The notes under the pieces are model-generated. The model had not been told where the DNA came from. It saw nothing but the letters and a program-made list of their open reading frames with translations, and did no database searches. Source: Candidatus Poribacteria bacterium (lineage in GTDB: Bacteria > Poribacteria > WGA-4E > JAJDTR01). Taken from it: 64,000 nt of DNA. The position numbers and the translations under genes were made by a program. Numbering within the stretch: position 1 is the stretch's first letter; every line of letters starts with the position of its first letter. The stretch is from positions 36,253 through 100,252 of the forward strand of contig JAPPIK010000031.1 of NCBI GenBank assembly GCA_028820655.1, read 5' to 3'. Shown here in pieces: positions 27,297 through 35,910 of the stretch.

Positions 27297-28394
27297 ATGA
27301 AAGCCGCATTTGTGGCGTCCATCTGTTTTCTCGTCGGACTATCGTTCACTATGGATGCGATGGCTCAGAGAGACAAGGGGCTGATTGTCTGGTCTTCCAA
27401 TAGACATACAAGAGACGCGGGACTCCCTCCGACTTCAAACCGCGATCTTTGGGTAATGGACGCCAACGATGGTGAGAATCGCGTGAGACTTACGGATCAT
27501 GCCAAAAACGAAGAGGAACCGGCATGGTCGCCGGACGGCACCCAAATCATCTTTACGAGCAACCGAGATGGAAGGAACGACATATTCATCATCGACGTGG
27601 AAAAAGACCGGCTGGGCAGAATACTATCGGAGACGCATAAGGGAGGCTGGAATGTAGCCGTCACAATGAATAATAACATGCGCAACCTGACGAACAATCC
27701 CGGCAAGACCGACGAGTCGCCAACATGGGCGGCGAACGGTCAGACAATTGCCTTTATGTCACGTCGGGATGGGAATCGCGAGATCTACCTCATGCGTTCC
27801 GATGGGGGCGGTCAGCGCAACCTTACGAATCATCCCGCTCAGGACCGTGAACCGGTGTTCTCTTACGATGGCAAGAAGATTGCCTTCAGGAGCAATCGGG
27901 ATGGGAACGATGACATCTACATCATGGATGCCGACGGCGCAAACGTTGAGAGAATAACAGATCATCCCGGAGGCGAATCTCAGCCGACGTGGTCTCGGGA
28001 TGGAAAAAAGATTGCGTTTACAACGAATCGGGATGGTAACAGCGAAATTTACACCATTGATATTGAAACCAAGGAGGAACGCAACATTACCGATAATCCG
28101 CGCCTGGAGAGTGGGCCGATGTGGTCGGCTGATGGTGAGGACATTATATTCTCTGCGACCGTTGGCGAGAACAACAACCAGGCGGACATCCTAAAAATCG
28201 AAGATTTCGAGACCTGTCGATTGTGTGCACCGGTGAATCTGTTGAACGATGAAGATCCGTGGGGCGCCGGCGTCGGTACGAGAGACACCGAGCCCGATTG
28301 GTACGATCCCGCATTTCCACGCGCCGTATCCCCAAGCGAAGGAAAACTTACGACGACGTGGGGCGGGATCAAGCGCCTAGGCGGTGCGAAGTAG
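27297..28394 (+). CDS. secreted PD40 beta-propeller with TWG-type tail (tandem copy 1)
   Basis: 365 residues, SD GAGGAGGTG. Signal peptide ends near DAMA-QRDKG. Blades carry PAWSPDGTQIIFTSNRDGRN, PTWAANGQTIAFMSRRDGNR, PVFSYDGKKIAFRSNRDGND and so on. Between the first two blades there is an insertion not seen in the 22147 protein (a VEKDRLGRILSETHKGG loop followed by VAVTMNNNMRNLT). Ends VSPSEGKLTTTWGGIKRLGG plus two residues. Highly similar to the next gene, so a tandem duplication. Cysteines in DFETCRLCAP near the C-terminus are shared with copy 2 in altered spacing. Probably periplasmic or surface exposed. Confidence 0.87.
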   Translation: MKAAFVASICFLVGLSFTMDAMAQRDKGLIVWSSNRHTRDAGLPPTSNRDLWVMDANDGENRVRLTDHAKNEEEPAWSPDGTQIIFTSNRDGRNDIFIIDVEKDRLGRILSETHKGGWNVAVTMNNNMRNLTNNPGKTDESPTWAANGQTIAFMSRRDGNREIYLMRSDGGGQRNLTNHPAQDREPVFSYDGKKIAFRSNRDGNDDIYIMDADGANVERITDHPGGESQPTWSRDGKKIAFTTNRDGNSEIYTIDIETKEERNITDNPRLESGPMWSADGEDIIFSATVGENNNQADILKIEDFETCRLCAPVNLLNDEDPWGAGVGTRDTEPDWYDPAFPRAVSPSEGKLTTTWGGIKRLGGAK

Positions 28395-28458
28395 ATCGGT
28401 GTTATCTTCCTATGGGAGTACCACGAATGGCATAACAACAATCTAAGGAGATTGAATC

Positions 28459-29574
28459 ATGAAAGCCGTGGCTACGTTATCCATCTGTTTTCTTGTTGGA
28501 CCGCCGTTCATGGGGGCTGCGTTGGCTCAGAGGGACAAAGGATTGATCGTCTGGTCATCCAATAGAAATACGGTTGAGCCGGGGCTGCCACCGGACACAA
28601 ATTTCGATCTCTGGGTGATGAGTGCCAATGATGGCGAAAACCGGATAAGGCTAACGGTCGATCCGGTAGGTGTGCGGAAAAACGAGGAAGAACCCGCCTG
28701 GTCTCCGGATGGTAGACAGATTGCTTTTACGGGCAATCGCGATGGAAGAAATGATATCTTCGTGATTGATGTAGACAAGGATGCGGCCGGTAGGGTAATT
28801 TCCGAGAAGCACAAACACGGTTGGAAGGTTGCGGTCACCATGAACAACAACATGCGAAACCTGACGAACAATCCGGGCAAAACCGACGAATCTCCTACAT
28901 GGTCCGCCGATGGTGCGTCCATCGCCTTCATGTCTCGGCGAGATGGCAATCGTGAAATCTATATCATGCGTTCCGACGGGGGTGGTCAGCGCAATCTGAC
29001 AAACCATCCGGCGCAAGACCGCGAACCGGTTTTCTCCTATGACGGGAAGAAGATCGCCTTCCGGAGCAATCGGGACGGCAACGACGACATATACATCATG
29101 AATCCCGATGGGAGCGGGGTAGAGCGCATTACGGATAACGATGCCAGCGAGTCTCAACCGACATGGTCGCGTGACGGCAGCAAAATCGGATTCGCGACGA
29201 ATAGAGATGGAAACAGTGAGATATACACCATAGACATCCAAACAAAAAAGGAGGAAAACATCACGAACAACCTGCGTTCGGAGAGTTCTCCAATGTGGTC
29301 GGCTGATGGCAAGGATATGATCTTCTCGGCGGTCGTGGGTGGAAACAACAACCAAGCCGACATCCTTAAGATCGAGAATTTCGAGAAGTGCGGTGCACGA
29401 TGCAAGCCGATAAACCTATTGAATGATATGGATCCCTGGGGTGCGGGGCGCGGCACGAGGGACGCTCAGCCTGACTGGTACGATCCGGCTTTTCCGAGAG
29501 CGGTGTCCCCCGGCACTGAAAAGTTGACCACGATCTGGGGAATGATGAAACTCGGTAGTGTCGGTCGGAATTAA
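28459..29574 (+). CDS. secreted PD40 beta-propeller with TWG-type tail (tandem copy 2)
   Basis: 371 residues, SD AAGGAGAT. Same architecture as the gene 65 bp upstream, including the loop before VAVTMNNNMRNLTNNPGKTD and the run of blades EIYIMRSDGGGQRNLTNHPA, DDIYIMNPDGSGVERITDND and EIYTIDIQTKKEENITNN. Ends VSPGTEKLTTIWGMMKLGSV plus GRN. Most differences from copy 1 lie in linkers and near the signal peptide. Probably co-transcribed with copy 1 from the promoter at 27162; a strong terminator follows. Confidence 0.87.
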   Translation: MKAVATLSICFLVGPPFMGAALAQRDKGLIVWSSNRNTVEPGLPPDTNFDLWVMSANDGENRIRLTVDPVGVRKNEEEPAWSPDGRQIAFTGNRDGRNDIFVIDVDKDAAGRVISEKHKHGWKVAVTMNNNMRNLTNNPGKTDESPTWSADGASIAFMSRRDGNREIYIMRSDGGGQRNLTNHPAQDREPVFSYDGKKIAFRSNRDGNDDIYIMNPDGSGVERITDNDASESQPTWSRDGSKIGFATNRDGNSEIYTIDIQTKKEENITNNLRSESSPMWSADGKDMIFSAVVGGNNNQADILKIENFEKCGARCKPINLLNDMDPWGAGRGTRDAQPDWYDPAFPRAVSPGTEKLTTIWGMMKLGSVGRN

Positions 29575-29621
29575 GTGACCTGACATTTGCGTTCGGCGTC
29601 AGTCTTGAAAAAGGAGTCGAT

Positions 29622-29669
29622 AAACCCTCAATTCTTCTTGGTGATAGGAGAGTTGAGGGTTTTCTGTTT
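29622..29669 (+). terminator. rho-independent terminator
   Basis: AAACCCTCAA and TTGAGGGTTT pair as a 10-bp perfect stem (29622-29631 with 29653-29662), followed by TTCTGTTTTT. Separates PD40 copies 1-2 from the third propeller gene. Confidence 0.7.
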
Positions 29670-29709
29670 TTGCAGCGAGTTATTGCCGGTAGATTCGGAG
29701 CGTGCAAAC

Positions 29710-30795
29710 ATGAAAACCATGCCCCTCCTGTTGACCTGCTTGATTCTTGGATTACAGTGTACGGCGCAAGTTTCAGCTCAGAAGAGTAGAGGGTTGATTG
29801 CCTTTGCCTCCAACAGACACCTCAACGCCGAACGGCGGGCGCTTTACCAAATCTTTGTCATGAATCCCAACGGGGAGAACCGCGTAAGACTGACAGACGA
29901 TCCGGCTAGGGCTGACAATCCCGCGTGGTCACCCAACGGCGGAAAAATCGCTTTCACGAGCGCTAGGCACGGCAAAGATGATATCTACGTCATAAACGTG
30001 GAAACGGATGTTCGGGGCGGAGCACTGAAGAAGACTATTATCGTAGAGCCTCCCAATGCCGAGGCTCAGGTTCAAGATGTAGCCGCAGCCTTGGACGATG
30101 GATTGCAACGACTGACGGACAACCCCGCGAATGACGATTCTCCGACGTGGTCTGCCGACGGCAAACAGATTGCGTTCATGTCTAGACGAGACGGCAATCG
30201 TGAGATTTACATTATGGAAGCCGATGGGCGAAATCAGCGCAACCTGACAAACCATCCCGCGCAAGATCGGGACCCCGCATTTTCGCCGAACGGAAAGCAG
30301 ATTGCCTTCAGGAGTAATCGGGATGGGAACTATGAAATCTACCTGATGACCTCCGAGGGCAGAGATGTGTCGAGAATAACGGAAAATCCCGCTCAGGATG
30401 CGCGGCCAAGGTGGTCTCCCGACGGCAAGAAGCTTGCCTATACCAATAACGAGCAGCGAAACAGCGAGATTTACGTTCTGGATCTTAAAACTGGCGAGCG
30501 CCGGAATATTACGAACGATGAAAAGCCCGACGCGTCACCAACCTGGTCACCTGACGGCAAGATGATTGCCTTTACGCGCTCAGAAGCGAACACTGTCGAT
30601 ATCTATATCGCAACGGAGCGTGACAACTGGGGAGCGATTAACATCATTAACGATGAACTGCATCATGCACAGCCGCTGGATATTGAACCCGACTGGTGGG
30701 ATCCGGCTTACCCTCGCGCTGTATCGCCCACGGGAGAAAGGGCTGTGTCCATTTGGGGAGAAATCAAACTTGAAAACACCTTTCAAGTGAGATGA
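29710..30795 (+). CDS. secreted PD40 beta-propeller with TWG-type tail (copy 3)
   Basis: 361 residues from the ATG at 29710, chosen because it opens a signal peptide (MKTMPLLLTCLILGLQCTAQ) and follows CGGAG; an upstream in-frame start would overlap the terminator. More diverged than copies 1 and 2 but with the same blade order and the same inserted loop (VETDVRGGALKKTIIVEPPN). Ends VSPTGERAVSIWGEIKLENT plus FQVR. The terminator in front implies separate transcription or attenuation. Binding partner unknown. Confidence 0.86.
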   Translation: MKTMPLLLTCLILGLQCTAQVSAQKSRGLIAFASNRHLNAERRALYQIFVMNPNGENRVRLTDDPARADNPAWSPNGGKIAFTSARHGKDDIYVINVETDVRGGALKKTIIVEPPNAEAQVQDVAAALDDGLQRLTDNPANDDSPTWSADGKQIAFMSRRDGNREIYIMEADGRNQRNLTNHPAQDRDPAFSPNGKQIAFRSNRDGNYEIYLMTSEGRDVSRITENPAQDARPRWSPDGKKLAYTNNEQRNSEIYVLDLKTGERRNITNDEKPDASPTWSPDGKMIAFTRSEANTVDIYIATERDNWGAINIINDELHHAQPLDIEPDWWDPAYPRAVSPTGERAVSIWGEIKLENTFQVR

Positions 30796-30892
30796 CCTCC
30801 GATTCATTGCAGAAATTATGTGGAAAGGCGAGACTGTGGTTGATGGTAATGATCCAATGTCACGGACTCTCATGGAATAGTACCTAAGGCAA

Positions 30893-32812
30893 ATGAAAAA
30901 CCAACCGCAGAACGGTCAGCACGGCTTGACCGCGCGGGTTTTGTTCCTTGTTCTGCTCATAGCCCCGATCAATTGTTACCTGCTCATCCAGATGGAACTG
31001 GTGCGATACACCTTTCCCACGTGGGTCGTACCACTGTCGAATGTCATTTTCATTTTGGCAGGGGTTCTTGTCTTTAACAGACTCATCCATCTCGCAGCGC
31101 CGAGTTTGGCGTTTCAGGCAAGCGAACTCCTGTTACTCTACGTGATGCTTTCCTTTGCCACCACGCTGGCGGGATGCGATGTGCTGCAAGCGGTTCTGTC
31201 TGTGCTCGGGCACGCCTTCTGGTTTGCCACCGAAGAGAACGAATGGAAGACACTGTTCTGGTCGCACATCCCGGAATGGCTTACCGTCGATGACAAGAAG
31301 GTGTTGCAAGGATACTATCTGGGAGAGTCGAGTTTCTACACGAAGGCTCATTTGAGGACATGGGTGCCCGTGATTCTCGCCTGGTTTGCGCTGTTTCTGG
31401 TTCTGGCTTTCATTTTTCTCTGTCTGAACACAATTTTACGTCGGCAATGGTCGGATCGTGAGCGGTTAACCTTCCCGATTATCCAACTTCCGCTACAGAT
31501 GGCCAATCCGGCTTCAAAGTTCTTTCGCAACAAGCGGATGTGGATTGGTTTTGCTATCGCCGCCGGTATCAGCCTATTCAACGGACTCAGTACGCTATAC
31601 CCCTCCATACCGCATATCCCAGTCACACGCAGATTTTTTGACTTCCTCGACCCGCCGTTGATTTTCTATGACGGCGTAACCGTCGCGTTCTATCCATTCG
31701 CCATCGGTATCATGTTTCTCATGCCGTTGGATGTGCTCTTTTCAACGGCGCTCTTCTATTTCCTCTACCGCAACGAGCTTGCGCTTGCGAGCGTGTCCGG
31801 TTTGGACACACTCCCGAAGTTTCCGTATCAGGACGAGCAGGCGTTTGGCGCTTTTGTGGGGCTTTGCGTTTTCTTTCTTTGGGTGGGACGCCATCACTTC
31901 AGACGCGTGTTGCACAATGCGTTCAGACCACGCTCGAGCGGTGATGATGCGGGGGAGCCGATGCGGTACCGCACCGCGGTGTGGGGATTGGTTGGCGGGC
32001 TTATCCTCTTTGCGTTCGCAATGCACAGGGCGGGCATGTCTCTGTGGATTGCCTCCACCTTCAGCCTGCTTTTTCTTATCACGCCCATAATCACGACCCG
32101 CATACGGGCTGAAGCCGGCATTTTTGTGCACGCCTACCATTGGCAAGCGCCGCGATACGTCCTGAATACGGTACTCGGATCTCGACGGCTCGGAGCACAA
32201 AACCTGACGGCGCTGTCGATATGCTTTTTCAACAGGGATTACCGCCCTCAGCAGATGCCTCACCAGTTGGAAGCGTTCAAGATTGCCGAACAAGCCAATA
32301 TCAACCCGCGGCGTATGTTGACCGCCATCCTCGTCTCAACCGTGATTGGCATCCTAGTTTATTTTTGGGTTCAACTCCATCTTTACTATGAGAAGGGCGC
32401 CGCTTCCGGTTACTTTGGGCCGTGGGCATTGGGGTATGGTCGAGAGTATTTCAGGCGGTTGACCGACTTCCTCTACTACCGGACGAACACCGATTGGCTG
32501 GGTGTACTGTTCATGGGGATTGGATTTGGCGTTATGGGGTTGCTGACATACTTGCGCGTCAAATTCTTTTGGCTGCCTCTACATCCGCTTGGATACGTGA
32601 TGGCATCCAATCAGGAGATGTCAGACCTTTGGGTCCCCATTCTCATCTGCCTTTTCCTGAAGTGGACGATTCTTAAACACGGCGGCATCCGAAGTTACCG
32701 GCGCGCGATACCGTTTTTCTTGGGGCTAGTGCTCGGGGACTTTCTGATGGGCAGTTTGTGGAGTCTGCTGAATGTACTGTTGAATACGACGATGTATCAG
32801 TTTTACCCATAA
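30893..32812 (+). CDS. DUF6785-type polytopic membrane protein
   Basis: 639 residues, about twelve hydrophobic segments. Conserved blocks as in the other two copies: FWFATEENEW, KKVLQGYYLGESSFY, RRQWSDRERLTFPIIQLPLQ, RIRAEAGIFVHAYHW, QQMPHQLEAFKIAEQANINP, and the end KHGGIRSYRRAIPFFLGLVL. The N-terminus (LTARVLFLVLLIAPINCYLL) corresponds to that of 4783-6732. Same strand as the PD40 genes, 97 bp after the third, so possibly in their transcript. Function unknown. Confidence 0.84.
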   Translation: MKNQPQNGQHGLTARVLFLVLLIAPINCYLLIQMELVRYTFPTWVVPLSNVIFILAGVLVFNRLIHLAAPSLAFQASELLLLYVMLSFATTLAGCDVLQAVLSVLGHAFWFATEENEWKTLFWSHIPEWLTVDDKKVLQGYYLGESSFYTKAHLRTWVPVILAWFALFLVLAFIFLCLNTILRRQWSDRERLTFPIIQLPLQMANPASKFFRNKRMWIGFAIAAGISLFNGLSTLYPSIPHIPVTRRFFDFLDPPLIFYDGVTVAFYPFAIGIMFLMPLDVLFSTALFYFLYRNELALASVSGLDTLPKFPYQDEQAFGAFVGLCVFFLWVGRHHFRRVLHNAFRPRSSGDDAGEPMRYRTAVWGLVGGLILFAFAMHRAGMSLWIASTFSLLFLITPIITTRIRAEAGIFVHAYHWQAPRYVLNTVLGSRRLGAQNLTALSICFFNRDYRPQQMPHQLEAFKIAEQANINPRRMLTAILVSTVIGILVYFWVQLHLYYEKGAASGYFGPWALGYGREYFRRLTDFLYYRTNTDWLGVLFMGIGFGVMGLLTYLRVKFFWLPLHPLGYVMASNQEMSDLWVPILICLFLKWTILKHGGIRSYRRAIPFFLGLVLGDFLMGSLWSLLNVLLNTTMYQFYP

Positions 32813-33005
32813 CCATCAACCGAGTAGATAGCGAGGGGTGTGCATAATCATTGTCTGAATCACGGATTCAGCAGATTACACAGAAAACACGGATAGGAAA
32901 ACAGAACATCAACAGGACTGGAGTATTTTCAGTATACCAAATGCACAAAAGCGCCGACAATCTGGTGGATAACTTCGATCCGGAGTGAGATCAAGCGAAA
33001 GATAA

Positions 33006-33173
33006 GAACCTGTTTGAAGAGTCATTTCGAGTAGAATCATGCGTCTCGAAACCGAGTGTTTTCCTCAAAACTTGGTTTCTTTCTACCACAATTCAGCAGG
33101 ATCAAGCGAGTGGATAGCCAGCGCGATAGAACTCCCCTGCGCGCCTTACAAATCGTACTTTTCAAACAGGTTC
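33006..33173. mobile_element. MITE-like element, family G, copy 3
   Basis: 168 bp, ends GAACCTGTTTGAAGAG and ACTTTTCAAACAGGTTC, flanked by TAA at 33003-33005 and TAA at 33174-33176. R1 core inside in inverse orientation (ATCAAGCGAGTGGATAGCC ... GCGATAGAACTCC). The segment at 33047-33086 is an extra, imperfect hairpin (GAAACCGAGTG ... ACTTGGTTTC) resembling the 23192 terminator text. Confidence 0.72.
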
Positions 33174-33238
33174 TAAGGAGTAGAATCTCTACGGAATCTT
33201 CTGCTATGCGCGTTCTTGTGACGTTTGAATACAGCTTA

Positions 33239-33573
33239 GCTCGACTTTGTACATTTGTAGGGTGGGCACTGCCCACCATTTCTTGTAAGGTGCGCACCGC
33301 GCACCAGCCTTTGAGAGCGCCAGCGGCGCGAAAGGTGTATAGCAACCCAAGCCACACTAAACCAAAGCCCCGGCGGGTCGAAAGGTTAGAGCCTTTAGAA
33401 ATCGCCAGCGACTTGCCCCGAGGTATCGAATTGCGTGAAACACCAGTTCTAGTCTATAGGGAAGACTTTTTCACAGGTCAACCAAACAGACCAGATGGTT
33501 AAAATCTCACCCGCTTTTCTCACCCGCTTGATTGACACTGTTTGTTATACAACTTGAATGTACAGAGTCGAGC
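33239..33573. mobile_element. MITE-like element, family S (GCTCGACTTTGTACA ends)
   Basis: 335 bp. Left end GCTCGACTTTGTACATT, right end AATGTACAGAGTCGAGC, flanked by TTA at 33236-33238 and TTA at 33574-33576. Inside are GCGCACCGCGCACCAGCC and AAGGTGTATAGCAACCC, also found in the partial copy at 14957. A lone right end (TGTACAGAGTCAAGC, then TAA) lies at 46363 before the PfkB gene. No coding capacity. Confidence 0.65.
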
Positions 33574-33599
33574 TTAGAGCTTGTTTGAATAATCGGCTG

Positions 33600-33812
33600 C
33601 AAATTCATTTTTAGTGGTCTATTCTCTAGCCAATCAGTTGATCGTTCGGTTGATCCCATCCGGTCACTTAATCACTCTCTTTGCACTCGTTTGATCCTTA
33701 TTCAGTCGCTTGATCTATTCGTTCGGTTGAGGGGATTTCTATCGCATTCATTATCCATTCACTTGAAGGAATCTCTATCGCGCTCGCTATTCTCTCGCTT
33801 GATCCTCAATGG
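33600..33812. repeat. expanded array of the R1 unit
   Basis: Degenerate back-to-back units of about 11-13 bp ending in GATC or similar: CAGTTGATCG, TCGGTTGATCC, CACTCGTTTGATCC, CAGTCGCTTGATC, TTCGGTTGAGG, then TTTCTATCGCATTCATTATCC and TCTATCGCGCTCGCTATTC. Not a CRISPR: there are no fixed-length unique spacers. It ends directly at the promoter of the sigma-54-type activator. Confidence 0.6.
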
Positions 33813-33841
33813 TTGACATCACTGAGGCTTCGTGCTATCTT
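33813..33841 (+). promoter_or_regulatory. sigma-70 promoter for the activator gene
   Basis: TTGACA at 33813-33818, TATCTT at 33836-33841, spacer 17 bp. Placed about 80 bp before the ATG, immediately after the R1 array. Confidence 0.5.
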
Positions 33842-33918
33842 GGAAGACGTGATTCGCATACAATCCGAACTATAGAAATTTGCGTCCGCGGGTGAGGACA
33901 ATCCCGAAACGTGAAAAG

Positions 33919-35472
33919 ATGAGAGACGAGAATAAATCCCAGGCGCAACTCAGCGAGGAACTGCAACTCATTCGTCAGCGAGTGGCGAAACTGGAGCGGG
34001 ACAAAGCCGAATTAAAGCAGCTAACGAAGCAGCTTTTGCTCGAAAACGATGAGTCGGTGCGAGAGTATTTCGACATGTACTTCCATGCCCACGATATGGT
34101 TATTTCTATCGATATGGAGACGAAAAAGGTGCTCAAGTGCAATATGGCTGTGATGAAGGCATTGGGCTACAGCAGAGCGGAGATTGTTGGACATCCCGCC
34201 TTTAATTTATATCATCAAGACCGTGTCGAAGATGCCAAGAAACAGTTTCGCCTTATTGCGGAGACTGGCGAGATACACGACGCCGAGCAGACGTTGCGAA
34301 AAAGGGATGGGGGCATAGTCAATGTTAGCCTGAACGCCACAACCGTCCGTGATGAGAATGAGAACCGGACTTTGGCGCGATTTATTTGGCGCGACATCAC
34401 CCGGCGTGCGGTGGAAATCGGCGACTTGCGCTCCGAAAATCGCCAACTGATGCAGCGTCTGAGTTCCAACAGACCCGAACATCCCGAAGTGTTTTCCGAC
34501 ATTATCACCCAAAACCCGGTGATGTACGCAATCTTCCGGCAGGTGGAATCCATCGCGGTCACCGGAGACACCGTGTTGATAACGGGAGAAACCGGGGTGG
34601 GCAAGGAGAAGATTGCGGAGGCGATTCACCGGCTGAGCGGGCGATCGGGGGCGTTTGTACCGGTCAATACCGCAGCGACTGACGATCACCTGTTATCGGA
34701 CTTGCTCTTCGGTCACAAGAAGGGGGCATTCACCGGCGCGGATTCGGATCGATCGGGTTTGATTGAACGGGCGTCCGGCGGCACGTTGTTCCTTGACGAA
34801 ATCGGGGAGCTCGCCATGGAGTCGCAACTCAAACTTCTGCGCCTTTTGGAGGAGGGACAATACTATCGACTGGGTGACGATACTCCAAGTAAGTGCGAGG
34901 CTAGAACGGTTGTCGCCACGAATCGGACTATCGAATCCCTGATGACGGACGAATCTTTCCGCGACGATCTCTACTTTCGCCTCCGAACCCACCATGTGCA
35001 CCTGCCGCCGCTGCACGAACGGAAGGAAGATATCCCCTTGCTCACCAGCCATTTCCTCGAACGAGCCGCGGAGGAGCTGGGAAAGAAAACACCCGTCCCT
35101 CCACCCGAACTCTTTACGTTGCTTGAAACCTACCACTTTCCCGGAAACATCAGAGAGCTTGATGCAATGGTGCGTGATGCCGTCAGCAAACACAAAGGCG
35201 GTGTCCTCTCCACCGCATCTTTCCGGCAAGAGATTGACGAACAAACTTCCGTTTTGCACGGGGGCGCGCTGCCCGGAGCGGGCGAGGTCGGGTTTGCCGA
35301 GGCATTAGCAAGTGCACGAAGCCTGCCCTCGTTGAAAAAAGTGGAACCGCTTGTGATTGCGGAAGCCTTGAAACGCGCCGATGGCAACCAGACGATTGCA
35401 GCTCGACTCTTGGGCGTATCAAGAAAAGCGCTGAGCAGTCGCTTAAGCCGCGCACGAATAACAACACCTTAA
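33919..35472 (+). CDS. sigma-54-type transcriptional activator with N-terminal PAS domain
   Basis: 517 residues from the ATG at 33919 (a TTG 39 bp upstream is less likely). Order: an N-terminal coiled coil (about 5-45); one PAS domain (about 45-170; [34 protein letters not shown]); AAA+ domain with Walker A GETGVGKE (223-230), the sigma-54 contact loop GAFTGA (269-274) intact, Walker [12 protein letters not shown], and the arginine-finger region [10 protein letters not shown]-terminal Fis-type helix-turn-helix ([20 protein letters not shown]). There is no receiver domain, so it probably senses a ligand or redox signal by PAS rather than phosphorylation. I found no clear -24/-12 promoter close by, so its targets are unknown. 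Confidence 0.88.
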   Translation: MRDENKSQAQLSEELQLIRQRVAKLERDKAELKQLTKQLLLENDESVREYFDMYFHAHDMVISIDMETKKVLKCNMAVMKALGYSRAEIVGHPAFNLYHQDRVEDAKKQFRLIAETGEIHDAEQTLRKRDGGIVNVSLNATTVRDENENRTLARFIWRDITRRAVEIGDLRSENRQLMQRLSSNRPEHPEVFSDIITQNPVMYAIFRQVESIAVTGDTVLITGETGVGKEKIAEAIHRLSGRSGAFVPVNTAATDDHLLSDLLFGHKKGAFTGADSDRSGLIERASGGTLFLDEIGELAMESQLKLLRLLEEGQYYRLGDDTPSKCEARTVVATNRTIESLMTDESFRDDLYFRLRTHHVHLPPLHERKEDIPLLTSHFLERAAEELGKKTPVPPPELFTLLETYHFPGNIRELDAMVRDAVSKHKGGVLSTASFRQEIDEQTSVLHGGALPGAGEVGFAEALASARSLPSLKKVEPLVIAEALKRADGNQTIAARLLGVSRKALSSRLSRARITTP

Positions 35473-35910
35473 ACTAAAAGGCTTTTCACTTTTCCTACCT
35501 AGACGTCCTTTCTCCCGAAAGCAAAAGGGTGCCGCATTTCGAGTTTTAGCCTCGTTTTGAGGCGATCAGCAGAATCCCTTACTTGGCAAGGGTTCAAAGC
35601 ACCTTTTACCCCAAATTCTCCCGATTGCGTCCCAAAACATTCCACCCCTTTCTATTTCGCAGTCGCACGCTGCCACTCGCCGCAAAAGAAAAAAATTACA
35701 TCGCTGAACCTGCACCACGCCTAGATTCTACGGCTTCACCAACGCCAAATTGATGCCCGTTTTCGGTTTTGGCATAGGGCTTGCTGTATACATCAACGAA
35801 ACGTGAGTCGATAGCCGTTCCACGATAAGCGAACGGTTGTCGCAAGCGAGAGGAGCATCGGTTTCCTCCGCGATTCAAACTATATCATTGAGACGAAAGG
35901 ATAGGGGAAC
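35473..35910. other. intergenic region after the activator gene
   Basis: No gene supported. Contains a small hairpin GCCTCGTTTTGAGGC near 35550 without a T-run. A loose TTGGCA at 35584 is not followed by GC at the spacing a sigma-54 promoter needs. Confidence 0.35.

Noticed and set aside
33600..33812. Possible CRISPR array
   Set aside because: Units are short (11-13 bp), degenerate and back to back. There are no constant repeats with unique spacers and no cas genes.
35580..35602. Sigma-54 promoter candidate TTGGCAAGGG
   Set aside because: The downstream GC is two bases too far from the GG for a -24/-12 promoter.
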